A stretch of 64,000 bases of DNA from Azorinus chamasolen (taxonomy: Eukaryota; Mollusca; Bivalvia; Cardiida; Solecurtidae), in assembly GCA_963576725.1 (NCBI GenBank), contig OY755240.1:59458633-59522632 (forward strand), written 5' to 3'. The translations under genes and the position numbers were made by a program. Shown piece by piece: positions 1 to 9,983 of the stretch (position 1 is the first letter of the stretch; every line of letters starts with the position of its first letter). The notes under the pieces were generated by a model. It made no database searches and was not told where the DNA came from. It was given only the letters and a program-made list of their open reading frames with translations.

Positions 1-56
1 CACAAAGTGACTTTTACTGAGTCGTCAAAAGTCGTCAGTATGAGGGAAAGGGTTAA
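1..56. repeat. T2 MITE, right end only
   Basis: The right terminus of a T2 element (GTCGTCAAAAGTCGTC then GAGGGAAAGGG) ends in TTAA at 53-56. The left part lies outside the window. Confidence 0.75.
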
Positions 57-189
57 TGCAGAATGAAAGCCATACAGAACGCTCCTCTAGGAGCTTTCTG
101 TGTGACTTTCACCGTGCATTGCCCAGCCACCTGCATAAAAGTATCTCAACTCTTATCGACTAGAATTCCGGTTTAGAGTGGTTTTACTG
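57..189. repeat. M5 MITE, left end missing
   Basis: Centre GCTCCTCTAGGAGC and right end GGTTTAGAG..TTTTACTG followed by TA. It abuts the TTAA of the T2 element before it, so its left half was lost or displaced. Confidence 0.6.
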
Positions 190-330
190 TACTGTAATAT
201 CCGGCTAAAACAACCAACATAAAGAGGTATTTTAGGGGGTTTGAAGGCATGTGTGGCTTCTTTCAAGTGTAGAATATTGGTAACTTTACGATAGAGCCAT
301 AAAATTAGTATTTATGTCGTTCAATACCTC

Positions 331-481
331 TTAACCCTTCTCTTGCTGAATTTAAAATGCGTTTCTCCTTCTTTACCAATGCCCTGTTATATAATTACAT
401 ATATCTGCAGGAGCTGTCTCATCTGGGTCTTCAACTTTTTACAGGTAGGTATATTGACGCGAATAGCAAGCGAAGGGCTAA
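331..481. repeat. T3 MITE, internally deleted
   Basis: Both T3 termini are present (TTAACCCTTCTCTTGCTG and AGCAAGCGAAGGG). The left half of the central palindrome and its flank are missing compared with the full 250-bp copies at 19695 and 32245. Confidence 0.7.
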
Positions 482-599
482 GCAACAAACCACGGGCTAA
501 ATCAGATATTGATTTAATCAGCGATCGGCAACCCGTTGAGCTCTATTATTTATAACTTGTGAAAGGAATTGTTATAGTAGAAAGCAGGAATGATAATGG

Positions 600-983
600 C
601 AGTAAACTCCTCTCATTCGGATGTAACATTTAGCATAAATATCGGTCTATGAAACAGGTTACAGAAAAAGCTCATAGAGGAACTTTCTGCATGACTTTCG
701 TCCTGCATTAACCCTTCACTTGCTGAATTTTAAAATACATTTCTTCTTCTTTACCCATGCCCTGTTGTATAATTACATATATCTTTACTGTGTACAAGTA
801 TTGCGCTGTGTAATCACTGCTGTGGAGTGAACTGGTTTCACAATCAACTTGTAGATAGTGCAGACCCTGATGAGACAGCTCCTGTATATTGACGTGAATA
901 GCAAGCGAAGGGTTAAGCAGCCACCTGCCTAAAAGTATCTAAATTCTTCTCTGCTAGAATTCTGGTTTAGTGGGCTTTTACTG
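600..983. repeat. M5 MITE split by a nested T3 insertion
   Basis: The left part (600-707, CAGTAAACTCC) stops at GCATTAA. The right part (917-983, GCAGCCACCTGCC to TTTTACTG) continues exactly after the second TTAA of the inserted T3, followed by TA. Joining the parts restores the usual GCATTAAGCAGCC seen in other M elements. Confidence 0.8.
708..916. repeat. T3 MITE nested in M5
   Basis: Bounded by TTAA at 708-711 and 913-916, with T3 termini CCCTTCACTTGCTG and AGCAAGCGAAGGG. It lies in the GCATTAAGC of the M5 host, so the TTAA is duplicated. Confidence 0.85.
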
Positions 984-1265
984 TACCTGAAATATACACG
1001 TAGTTGACGATGAAATGACATTAAAAAGATTGTGTACGTCATTGTGTATAATTCATCCACCATTCTTGATAAAGGGGATTTTCGTAATATATTCTATTTT
1101 CACATTAAGTTAGTGTACTTGATAATTACTATTTATATTAATAGCATTTTCCAATATCAGTTTACCCAGAAATAAAACGAAAACGTTCGATTTGTTTGCC
1201 AGATTTACTGCAAGGTTCACTTCCGTCGGAACCCTTCTGTGCTGTCGGCAAAGGCATACTTGCCT

Positions 1266-1425
1266 CAACCCTTTACTCCATTAATGTTCATGAAAGAAAT
1301 GATGACATCATCAATATTAATTAGATTAAATTTCAAAATTGCGACAGCTGAAACTGTAGAATCGAGACGTCTGATCTGGGTCTACTCTGTTTGCAAACGC
1401 GTAGAAATGTGTATTTATGTAAATG
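1266..1425. repeat. T4 MITE remnant, centre deleted
   Basis: CCCTTTACTCCAT end, ATGTTCATGAAAG flank, then CGTCTGATCTGGGTCTACTC and TGTTTGCAAACGCG. The central palindrome has been reduced to one arm. Confidence 0.55.
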
Positions 1426-1816
1426 GTAAATGGTATGTCGACACCCACTATTGAAAAACAATGGTGGATCCCTTAATAGTATTCATTACGGGTATTCTAT
1501 ATTTTGACGTTTTCTGATTCCGACGAAAAAAAGTATCCCATATATACACTCAGATACGTCCGAGGTCTAACACATTTTGCCGGGATTCCGATTTGTTTCA
1601 ATTCTTTTTTAGCAGGACAGGTCTAAATCTCGGACCGAATAGGTTTAACCGGTAGATAAATGCAGGACGTACTTTTTGCAAACAAGTTGGATGTTCCCGC
1701 CTACTGATCACAACCAACACTCTTCGACGCTTTTAATGATGTTTTGTCATTTGATGGCAACAACTATTATACTTAATTGGACATTTTCAGACTTCGATAC
1801 AATGTGTCAAAACAGC

Positions 1817-2495
1817 ATATCGTCGCTGTGCTGATAAAACCTCGTATAATGAAAATCACTACTTTTCAGGAGAAGCAAAACACTTATTTATTTTTTTTGA
1901 ATTCGTCTTTATATGACAAATAATGTCTATATTCTGGTACTATATTAAAACACAAATTAATAGATAAAACCTTATTTATTCTATCATCAATAAAACTTTA
2001 TTTTTTCTATCATTTGGTATGACGATTTTTTAAATGTACGATATTTTTGTACCAAATGTTGTTCACTTTATGTATATACGAGCTTTTACCACTTATACGA
2101 TATTTCGTCGCTTATTTTTATCCGGCGATCATGATATACGACAATTTACATTTCACTTGAGTTTAAACTTTGTACCTTGACACACAAAGAAAAGGACAGA
2201 CCTATGCTATATGTACCACAATACATGCACTGACCTAATCTGCACGTGTTTTGATGTGTTTAATGGCATTGCTCCGCATGCTTGAAGAGTTAAATTTATA
2301 CGAGGTTTTGATATTGAAAAATCAGACCAATAAATATACGAGGTTTAGTCATGGGCGAGTTTTGACACTTTTCATTGGTCGATTGGGCTGAGATTTTGAC
2401 AGGATGTGGGCATTGTACATTTAAATCAGAAATAGTGAAGAAACGATTTTCGGCCAAAATGGATATACGAGGTTTTGTCAGCACAGCGACGATAT
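1817..2495. mobile_element. 0.68-kb element with 32-bp inverted ends
   Basis: A 32-nt sequence at 1817-1848 (ATATCGTCGCTGTGCTGA..) recurs inverted at 2464-2495 with one mismatch. The interior has scattered TATACGAGG motifs and no convincing ORF. It may be a non-autonomous DNA transposon; no target-site duplication was recognised. Confidence 0.5.
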
Positions 2496-2587
2496 GACCA
2501 TTTAGCCAGAGACTAAACTCTAATAAACAAGATTTACAACAGTCAAGTGTCTTTATCAGGCTACTATAAAGCAGCGGGCGGTCATGT

Positions 2588-3019
2588 TTACCAATAATCG
2601 ACAAGACTACGTTTGTGTTAACCTTTTGCATGTTGAATGGTCCATCTGTGTTAAACTGGTGAGTTCATTATGTACAATATACCTTACGCATTCCCTCATA
2701 GGCTATTTTTAGATCCAACCACATTGATTAAATCTACCGAAAAGGAGCATTAACTAGAGAAAAGGATTTTTTTAGAATTTTGGTAATTTGAAACCATTGT
2801 GATAAATAGAGCATTTGCTCCTATAGGAGCAAATGCTCTATTTATCACAATGATTTCAATAGGTGATTTTTACAGACGCATAGAAAGGTGTATTTAAGTG
2901 GGCGACACTATTTACCAATAATCACTACGTTTGTGTTAACCCTTTGCGTGTTGAACATTCATACCTGAATGGTCCACCAGTGTTAAACTGTACAGTCTAT
3001 TAAATATAATATACTTAAA
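2588..3019. repeat. Direct repeats flanking a T2 element
   Basis: About 95-110 bp beginning ACCAATAATC, then ACGTTTGTGTTAACC, occur at 2588-2683 and again at 2910-3019. The copies flank the T2 element between them. Confidence 0.55.
2686..2900. repeat. T2 MITE
   Basis: Left end CATTCCCTCATAGGC and an intact centre GCATTTGCTCCTATAGGAGC. The right end is degraded and no TTAA is readable there. Confidence 0.75.
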
Positions 3020-3253
3020 TGTGCCGGCGGGTTTGGATGACAAGCAGTAAAAGCCATGGTATTAAGGAATAGGGGACGACCACAACACGCTGATACTGGA
3101 GATACGATAATGGATGTTAGGTTGTAAATGATTCTCGAGTGTTTAGTAACAGTTGATATTATACAGTTGCACTTCAATATCTCGAACTAGGATAATTTGA
3201 CCCTCGTATGCAACATTTATTATGTTCTATCTGCATAAAGTGTCTCTTACCCT

Positions 3254-3478
3254 TTCGGCGCCAAATTTCAACTTGTCGTCTGCAATCCAATTTTGTTCAA
3301 CCGAGATAAGACGGCTCCTGTAGGGACCGTCTGATCGGGGTCTGCTCTGTTCGCTAATGAGATATGTAGATCCGATTCTACATTTTCTTCCAAAACCTAT
3401 CAATCCTGTGTTCATACCATTATAAATATTCATAACGTCATTACTTTTTACATAAATATTCAACAGTGAAAGGTTTAA
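3254..3478. repeat. Chimeric T1/T4 MITE
   Basis: The left arm is a T1 terminus (CCCTTTCGGCGCCAAATTTC, then GTCGTCTGCAATCCAA). The right arm is T4 (GACCGTCTGATCGGGGTCTG to TATTCAACAGTGAAAGG). The switch lies near the central palindrome. Confidence 0.65.
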
Positions 3479-3518
3479 CAGGGTAAGATAAGGGTTGGGT
3501 CTCTACTCTACAAATGTA

Positions 3519-3620
3519 CAATAACACCTCTCTATAACGGCCACTATATTAAGTTAATTAGTTGGTATTTATTTCAGGTGGCTGCTTAAAGCAAGGTGAA
3601 AGTCAAACAGAACGCTCCTA
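3519..3620. repeat. M1 MITE, left half
   Basis: CTCTCTATAACGGCCAC to CAGAACGCTCCTATA, then unrelated sequence. The copy was cut at its central palindrome. Confidence 0.6.
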
Positions 3621-3770
3621 TATGTATATTACCACATTGTATGAAATTTAATTACTAGATATTCGTGATGTCATTAGTTCTTACATAACTCGAGACTGCT
3701 CATCAATAAACAGGTTGATCAGGGTTTGCATTGTAAATATGTCAGCCTAATTTAAAGTTACCAAATAACA

Positions 3771-3962
3771 GATCAGACAGCTCCTATAGGCGCCGTCTGA
3801 TCAGGGTCTGTTCTGTTTGCTTGTGGGGTTTGAAACACCTGTTTCTTTACTTTCCAAAATGGTTACAATGTTCCACCATCCATATTTCATCATAACTATT
3901 TTGTCCATGAATATTCAGTAGTTAACGATTTTTTAATAAATACAGAACAGAGACAGGGTTTA
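3771..3962. repeat. T4 MITE, right portion
   Basis: Centre CAGCTCCTATAGGCGCCGTC, then TCTGTTTGCTTGTGGGG, ATTCCACC-like and ATGAATATTCAGTAG flanks. No terminal TTAA is preserved. Confidence 0.55.
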
Positions 3963-4082
3963 TCCCTACTAGGGCCTTTCCCAAAAGTATCTATCCTAAC
4001 CTGAAATAGAGGATGCCTAACATTACATATTTGAGTTCTTTACTCCATAGATATCTGTTCTCAATTCCAACACCCAAGTAAA

Positions 4083-4265
4083 CCTTATCCCTGTTCTATG
4101 CTTATTCCAAATCAGTACATATTTAGTAGTCATAGATAAAACAGTTATAAAGAAGTATGGAAGGCGGTGTTGAGCCTCAAATTTCTTACGTACGCATTCT
4201 TCTCACCGTGAGAAAAATGCGCGCGCAATATTCTCATCGTGAGAAAAATGCACGCGCATGGCACA
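4083..4265. repeat. T4 end carrying two short TTCTCAC hairpins
   Basis: A T4 right end in reverse orientation is interrupted after GCGG by GTTGAGCCTCAAATTTC and two tandem hairpins of the form TCTCAC..GTGAGAA followed by GCGCGCGC or CACGCGC. The same composite recurs inverted at 8645-8765. Confidence 0.55.
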
Positions 4266-4700
4266 TGGTTGATTTTATAAGCGGCTTCGGGCCTATCAGT
4301 GTATTATAGAATTGCATCAATTCTGATTTGTGTTCTGCAGGGGTATATTTTCCGTTTAGTTTTATTCAAATCAATGGTATTTTTGAAAGATTGTTGAATC
4401 TAATAGACGTTTCTCTTTAAGTGTGGAAATCCTCATCTTCAGCATTCTTCTTGGAAGTCTTGATCTGTATCATACAAACAGACATAACCGACCCTTTTCA
4501 TAAGAAAACCCCATATTTCCAATGGACACGACAACGTGGTGTTTAATTATCCAATTCGATCCGGCGTTATTTGACCGAAACTGGCGAATAATCAGATTAG
4601 CTGCCGGACTGTAATATAAACCATATCTGATTATGTTCTGCTGACTTGTGTGAAATAAATCAAAATCAGGAATCATATTCTTTATTATTTTGACCCAGGC

Positions 4701-4950
4701 TTAACACTTTCTGTCATATAAACGCATTTACGCATTTGCAAAGAGAGTATACCCAGATCGGGTAGCCCCTATAGGAGCCGTCTGATCAGGGTCTGCTCTG
4801 TTTGCTAATGGGATTTGATAGACCTGTTTCTTAATTTCTAAAATGGATACAATATTCCACCTTCTATATTATTTAATTATAACAAGTCTGTCCATGAATA
4901 TTCAGTAGGTATTGAAATTTGGAATAAATATAGAACTGGGAAATGGTTAA
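4701..4950. repeat. T4 MITE, full length
   Basis: TTAA at both ends (4701-4704, 4947-4950). Centre AGCCCCTATAGGAGCCGTC, then GGGTCTGCTCTGTTTGC and the ATGAATATTCAGTAGG flank. Confidence 0.85.
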
Positions 4951-6537
4951 AAGCTGCAAATGAAGGTGTTATTGTAAGCTCGACATCTTAAAATTCATTT
5001 GTCTAATAATATGATACTTATGATGCGAATAAAACAACATGTCCACATGTAGTGTATTTTAGGCAGGCGAACTTAAAGAAATATGTAACTGTGGCGATTT
5101 TGAGTCTGAGTCTGAAATTTAGATTCAAAATATTAGTGAATACGGGTCCTAAATTCATATACTGTTGTCACAAACGTCCGCAAAACAGATAGGGAAATGA
5201 ATATTTGAAAGAATATTCGTGTAAGAAATAATGACATTAATATTTATTGGCTGAATTTTCATAATGACATGCAGGATAGTTTGAGATTGGTAGGAATTGT
5301 ATTCAATGTCAGCATGCGTTTTGGTCTGCGCGTGAATGCCATAATATTTGCTTGCGAATTATCGGAAAATACTTCACGAGACAACGCGTTGAATTAAAAA
5401 TAATAATCTAAGAATACATTTCTCTTACAATTTACTAAGAGAGATTCTTAGCGAAAAAGCTAGACAATTCTAAAATCTTAGTCAAAAACGAAAATAAAAT
5501 TTCTAACTGCTAAATACTTAGAAGGTTTCGGAATACGACCCCAGATCTTTATTTTTCAAAGGTGAACTAATAACTCAGAGGTTTGTTTCCCTTGGTGCCT
5601 TTGAATAGCAACACTTATAAAAAATATATATATATATATAATACAACACATTTGTACACAATCAAATGCACAATACATGCATATCAAAAATACATGTAGA
5701 TGTACACACTCATAAAACAAAAAAATATGAAATCAAATTAACTATTGCTGTTTTGTTATAAAATGCAATTGCACTCAGTTTGTGCTACGTGAAATAATAT
5801 AACTGTTGCGTTGTAATATGAATGACGTGTCCGTCTTGGATTTAAGCATTAACTTTAACCTTGAAAATCACATCATACTATTGTAATGTATCTATAGGTA
5901 TATATATCTCGCTTGGCTGTTGAGGTAATAAGGATCACAGGAAAAAAGTCTCCGTTCAAAGTATAACGTTTAATAAATGTTAATTCTAATTTCTAAGTTC
6001 AATATTGTAATGTTACTCGTTCAAAGATCTTTCAAGAACTCCCTCGTGGTCACACATATTCCCGTCACTCTCCCAGGCTTCCAGATCATTCCATTCCAAG
6101 AAAAAAAGGTTATACATAGAAGAGATATCAATCACTGACTGGCTGACCGACACAGACCTGTTGGTCAGCCCCTCAGATCTTGCTCCCATATCGGCTTCTG
6201 CAGTTTCAAAGAATCTTTATTAGCTAATTAATTATTCTCATTCACACAGTTCTCACTCTATCCCAACTGCCTGTACTTTCATCCATCTATCCATTCATTA
6301 AGTAACAAAATGACATTTTAATATCCTAATTGATATTGTCCAACCGGTATCATAGATATTGAACACAATTACATGTATTTTCGGCTTCATAAGCCCTATT
6401 AGTTTATACCTAAACGTGGTTTGCAAACTAACGACTTCGTCGAGGATGTCAGATTACATCGCCCTACTGCAAGAAAAATGGCTAAATGATACTTGTTTCA
6501 CACAGGAATATTGACCGATCATTATAAGTTATATAGA
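4951..6537. other. AT-rich stretch without a recognised gene
   Basis: I see no exon. It contains a short TA microsatellite (about 5622-5641), scattered AAATCTTAG/CTAAGA inverted motifs near 5390-5530, and ordinary AT-rich sequence. Confidence 0.4.
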
Positions 6538-6676
6538 GAATAATAGGTTAGTGTCATAGATGGGAGGCCTTTATCCGACGAGGGGAGAAAACGTTGAGGC
6601 GAGACTTGCCGAGCCTCAACTGTTTTCTCTCCGAGTAGGATAAAGGCGTCCCATCTACGGCACTAACCTATTATTC
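6538..6676. repeat. Long imperfect hairpin element
   Basis: GAATAATAGGTTAGTG at the left end pairs with CACTAACCTATTATTC at the right. The arms (about 64 nt) include CCTTTATCC/GGATAAAGG and TTGAGGC/GCCTCAA. The loop is about 9 nt. No coding potential. Confidence 0.7.
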
Positions 6677-7204
6677 GATTTATCCAGTCAATTTAGTTAA
6701 ATATCTTTTTTCATAGACTCATAAAACATAACACTCTTGAAATAATTTACATTGAAAATGCAGTTTTTCGATCAACGGATCCCTCCCTTTTCATTTCCAT
6801 TTAGACGTAAATAGATCTAATGAGCTACCGCAGAGGAAAATAGTTTCGATACTTGCATTACAAGAAGGGAAAACGTGGTTGAATTGGAAAAAATAAGATG
6901 ATTTGAATCGAGGGTCGATACGTTATTTCAAACAGACATGGTTATATTCTCTGATCAAATTCGAGTTACGTAGTCTCGGTTTCTATTTTTAGTTAGACCT
7001 AACGTCACTCATAAATCGATGGAACTGAACAGGCTATATTTAGGTCTATGACTATCAGTTTATCAATCCAATTATCATGAGAGTGAAAAGAAAACATTTA
7101 CTATTTATCTGTAAATCTTTGCTTCCAGGCTTGATTTTATCAAAAACGCGTTTTGCCAGCGGTGGATTAAATTAATAAAACTGATAAATCAACGTCACTT
7201 TGTA

Positions 7205-7302
7205 TGTGGCCTCAGTGGCGTAATCGGTAAGGACGACGTCTCTAGAGTGATTAGAATTGTTTTTTGTAGGATCAGACACGGGTTCGAATCCAGCTACAGC
7301 CA
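7205..7302 (+). repeat. tRNA-like unit, possible SINE head
   Basis: A box-like TGGCGTAATCGG and a perfect B box GGTTCGAATCC lie about 60 nt apart, as in RNA polymerase III internal promoters. The acceptor arms do not pair (GTGGCCT against TACAGCC) and no normal anticodon arm folds, so this is not a working tRNA. A tRNA-derived SINE or tRNA relic is the better reading. Confidence 0.45.
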
Positions 7303-7847
7303 ATTATTTTTCATTTTTTCTCATTTGATCTGTTAGATCTATTTCGTCAACATGATTTTATGCATATTTACAGAAAATGAAAATAGTTCCATGGTTATAG
7401 AATCATTACGCCTATCTACTAACCTAATAAACCTTCAACTACCGGAAGTAACCTAATAAACCTAAGTTTATTTGCACCCCCTTTAATATGTCACTAGAGA
7501 AGCCTGGTGACTGGATAAACATGTAACACAATATCACAGTGTGATCTAGGAGAGGTAAACATTTGTGTATCGATGGATGTATATTCGCGTTTGTATTCCT
7601 CTCATTAAGTCAACAACGATTCGACTAAATGGCACAGAACAGCAAGTTTTATTGTTAACAAGTTATTAAATTTTAAATATACAAGGGATAAACAAAGGAT
7701 ACCACTAAAAATGCAATAACTAACTGCTTTGCAAAACAAAAACAAAAACAAAAAACAAAAACAAACATTCACTAAGATTTTATTGAAAAGTGAATAGTTA
7801 TTGCAAAACGGCGAGGTTAGGTCAACCCACTTTGCAAGGCATCCTAC

Positions 7848-7875
7848 TTCATAATAGTAATAATAATAATAATAA
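7848..7875. repeat. TAA microsatellite
   Basis: ATAATAGTAATAATAATAAT directly precedes the Pearl-type element. Confidence 0.8.
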
Positions 7876-8480
7876 CTAGAACTACCACTAAAGGTGATTA
7901 ATACCCCCACTATCACATTTGACACAGAGATGGTGTTATAGAAATAAAGCTCCCGACCGCTAAAGTTTCCTTTGTTAAATTACGAAAAGGGAGATCATTC
8001 ATTCAAAACCTTTATCGCAGGTGCAGAACTTCAGATGGTGTTCAACAATACTGCAAAATTTAAAAAAAGTTTTGTTGAGGTATAACAGAGAAAAACTCCG
8101 GAAAAAATTTCATTTGTTAAAACAAGCTAGATTTTGACAAAAATAGCAAAGGGCAATAACTCCAAAATACTCAAGACAGAGTTATGGACCTTGTGCACTG
8201 CACTTGTGGTCAATGTGTTCTATCTGTATATGAAGTTTGAAGTCAAAAGCTTTTATACTTTGAAAGTTATAATCCGGACAAGCAAGATTTGTGAAAAACA
8301 ACAAAGGGCAATAACTCCAAAAATACTGAAGACAGAGTTACGAACCTTGTGCACTGCACTTGCGGTCAATGTGATCTATCTGTATATGATCCGGACAAGC
8401 CGGACGGACGGACGGACGAATGGACGGACATGGTGACTCCAATATACCCACCAAAAAACTTCGTTTGCGGGGGTATAATA
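7874..8480 (+). mobile_element. Pearl-type non-autonomous element, copy 1
   Basis: A leader (AACTAGAACTACC) is followed by two core repeats about 155 bp apart, each with GGGCAATAACTCCAAAA and ACAGAGTTA, then an ACGG-type microsatellite (8401-8428) and a 3' tail ending GGGGGTATAAT. This order matches Pearl elements of bivalves, which have been linked to non-autonomous Helentrons. A second copy lies inverted at 55291-56099. ORFs inside it are incidental. Confidence 0.6.
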
Positions 8481-8644
8481 ATAAAGGTGAAAATTCATTA
8501 CAAACCTGTGCTTAAGACTGCTTTTGATAAATTTGAGGATTTTTCATTTTCAAGCGCATGCGAAATTTTCTAAGTTCTTTTCACTATACGGAGAAAATGA
8601 GTTTGATCTGGTAAGAAAATTGCGTTCCGATGCTAGGTCCCACC

Positions 8645-8912
8645 ATGTGGTCCGAACGTAATCTTCTCACTTTTGTGAGAATAATGCGCGCGCGTTGTTC
8701 TTCTTACGGTGAGAAGAATGCGTACGTAAGAAATTTGAGGCTCAACAAGGCGGAACATTGCAGCCATTTATGAAAGTAAAGAAACAGATCTATCAAATTA
8801 CATTGCAAAAAGAGCAGACCCTGATCAGACGGTTCCTATAGGAGCCGTCTGGTCAGGGTCTTCTCTGCTTGTAAATGCGTGAAAACACGTTTATATGAGG
8901 GAAAGTGTTTAT
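8645..8912. repeat. T4 MITE (reverse) with the TTCTCAC hairpin insert
   Basis: Inverted counterpart of 4083-4265: TTCTCAC..GTGAGAATAATGCG, then GAATGCGTACGTAAG, TTTGAGGCTCAAC, then the T4 body with centre GGTTCCTATAGGAGCCGTC. The same junction occurs in both copies, so the composite was formed once and then spread. Confidence 0.6.
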
Positions 8913-9400
8913 GTCAGCCTGTGGGGTATTATTCCATTCTTCACACAGTGCTGCTCGTAAGTCATGACGTTGTTTTGTGGGTTTGTACATTGACGTACGC
9001 GTCGATCAAGATTATCCCATAGATGTTCGATTGTGTTCAAATCCGGGCTTTTTGAGGGCCAGTTGTCGATTAGATCAACGTTATGATTTTGTAAAAACTG
9101 TATACATTTGTTGACATGAGCAACATGAGCATTATCATGTTGTAACGTCGTAAGCAATACCGCCCCACATCATCACTGACCCCCGCCCCCAAAACGATCG
9201 CGTTCATTCCTGCGTTGGAACAATCATACACGGCCATTATCTCGAGACAATTCAAAAATCGACTCATAGGTAAAACGAATTGTCCGCCAACGCCGTCTTG
9301 TCCAGTTTATGTGTCCCAATGCCCATTGCTCTCTAACCTCTCTGTATTTTTTCCGGAATTCTTGGCATTGAAATTCCTAATCAAAAACATTAATTCAAAT
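8909..9400 (-). pseudogene. Tc1/mariner-type transposase relic
   Basis: On the minus strand, frames broken by stops and a shift read RSFWGRGSVMMWGGIAYDV upstream, then LQHDNAHVAHVNKCIQFLQ and WPSKSPDLNTIEHLWDNLD. These match the C-terminal half of Tc1-family DDE transposases: GGGSVMVWGG, QQDNAR.H, the LQNHNV block, and W.P.SPDLNPIEHLWD..DRRVR. The second catalytic Asp (QHDNAH) and the Asn-Pro-Ile-Glu region are recognisable. The N-terminal DNA-binding part is absent, as are both terminal repeats. It cannot encode an active enzyme. Confidence 0.85.
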
Positions 9401-9639
9401 AGGTTTTGATTGATTTCTTTTCAGTAGGTATTCAACTATAGCAATAGTTTGGCATAGACAAATATCCAAGACGTGGACCGGATATGTCCATCCCTTACAC
9501 GCACGTGTATAAAGGGTTTGGAGGGTTTTCAATTTAACTTACATGTGGATGCAGAACATGGAATGAAAATACAGCGCACAAGAAACATGGCCGTATTTGC
9601 TCAAAATGTATAGTTATGTCCCTTTATCATGTGTCTCTA

Positions 9640-9750
9640 TGGGACCTTCGAGGCGATTCTAACGAGTGGTTACAACATAGGGTTTGGTGGAGAAATAAAG
9701 AATTTGTTCTTGGAAATGTTTTGATTCACGCGTCTTATCTGGACCTCCGT
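9640..9750. repeat. PH hairpin element, right half
   Basis: CGAGGCGATTCTAACGAGTG followed by ACATAGGGTTTGGTGGAGAA and ATCTGGACCTC. The left arm is lost. Confidence 0.6.
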
Positions 9751-9889
9751 TATAAAATAGCATATTTCAGAATGAAGTGTGATATCTGCAAAAAAGCAAA
9801 CATGCTATTAAATGACTTTATTCTTCGATAACATGAAAACTTCCCCTGAGTGGCAAACAATTTAGCAATAAGACAATCGTCTTTTTTAG

Positions 9890-9983
9890 GGACAGAGAAG
9901 AACATCTACGCAAACTGCTCATCCACTTACACCAATTTCTGCCGAAACAGAATATCAGTTACAGAATATTTGTTGCAGAAATG
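9890..9983 (+). CDS. B4GALT copy A, exon 3
   Basis: Acceptor TTTTTTAG, donor ATG|GTACGT. It encodes DREEHLRKLLIHLHQFLPKQ and then NISYRIFVAEM, the segment after the VPFR motif in B4GALTs. It is 94 nt, identical in length and phase to copy B exon 3. The last 55 bp of exon plus intron are duplicated just downstream. Confidence 0.85.

Noticed and set aside
7205..7302. Functional tRNA gene
   Set aside because: A and B boxes are good, but acceptor and anticodon arms do not pair.
7605..7925. 106-codon minus-strand ORF with a run of Tyr
   Set aside because: Tyr run is the TAA microsatellite in reverse; rest overlaps low-complexity sequence and the Pearl element edge.
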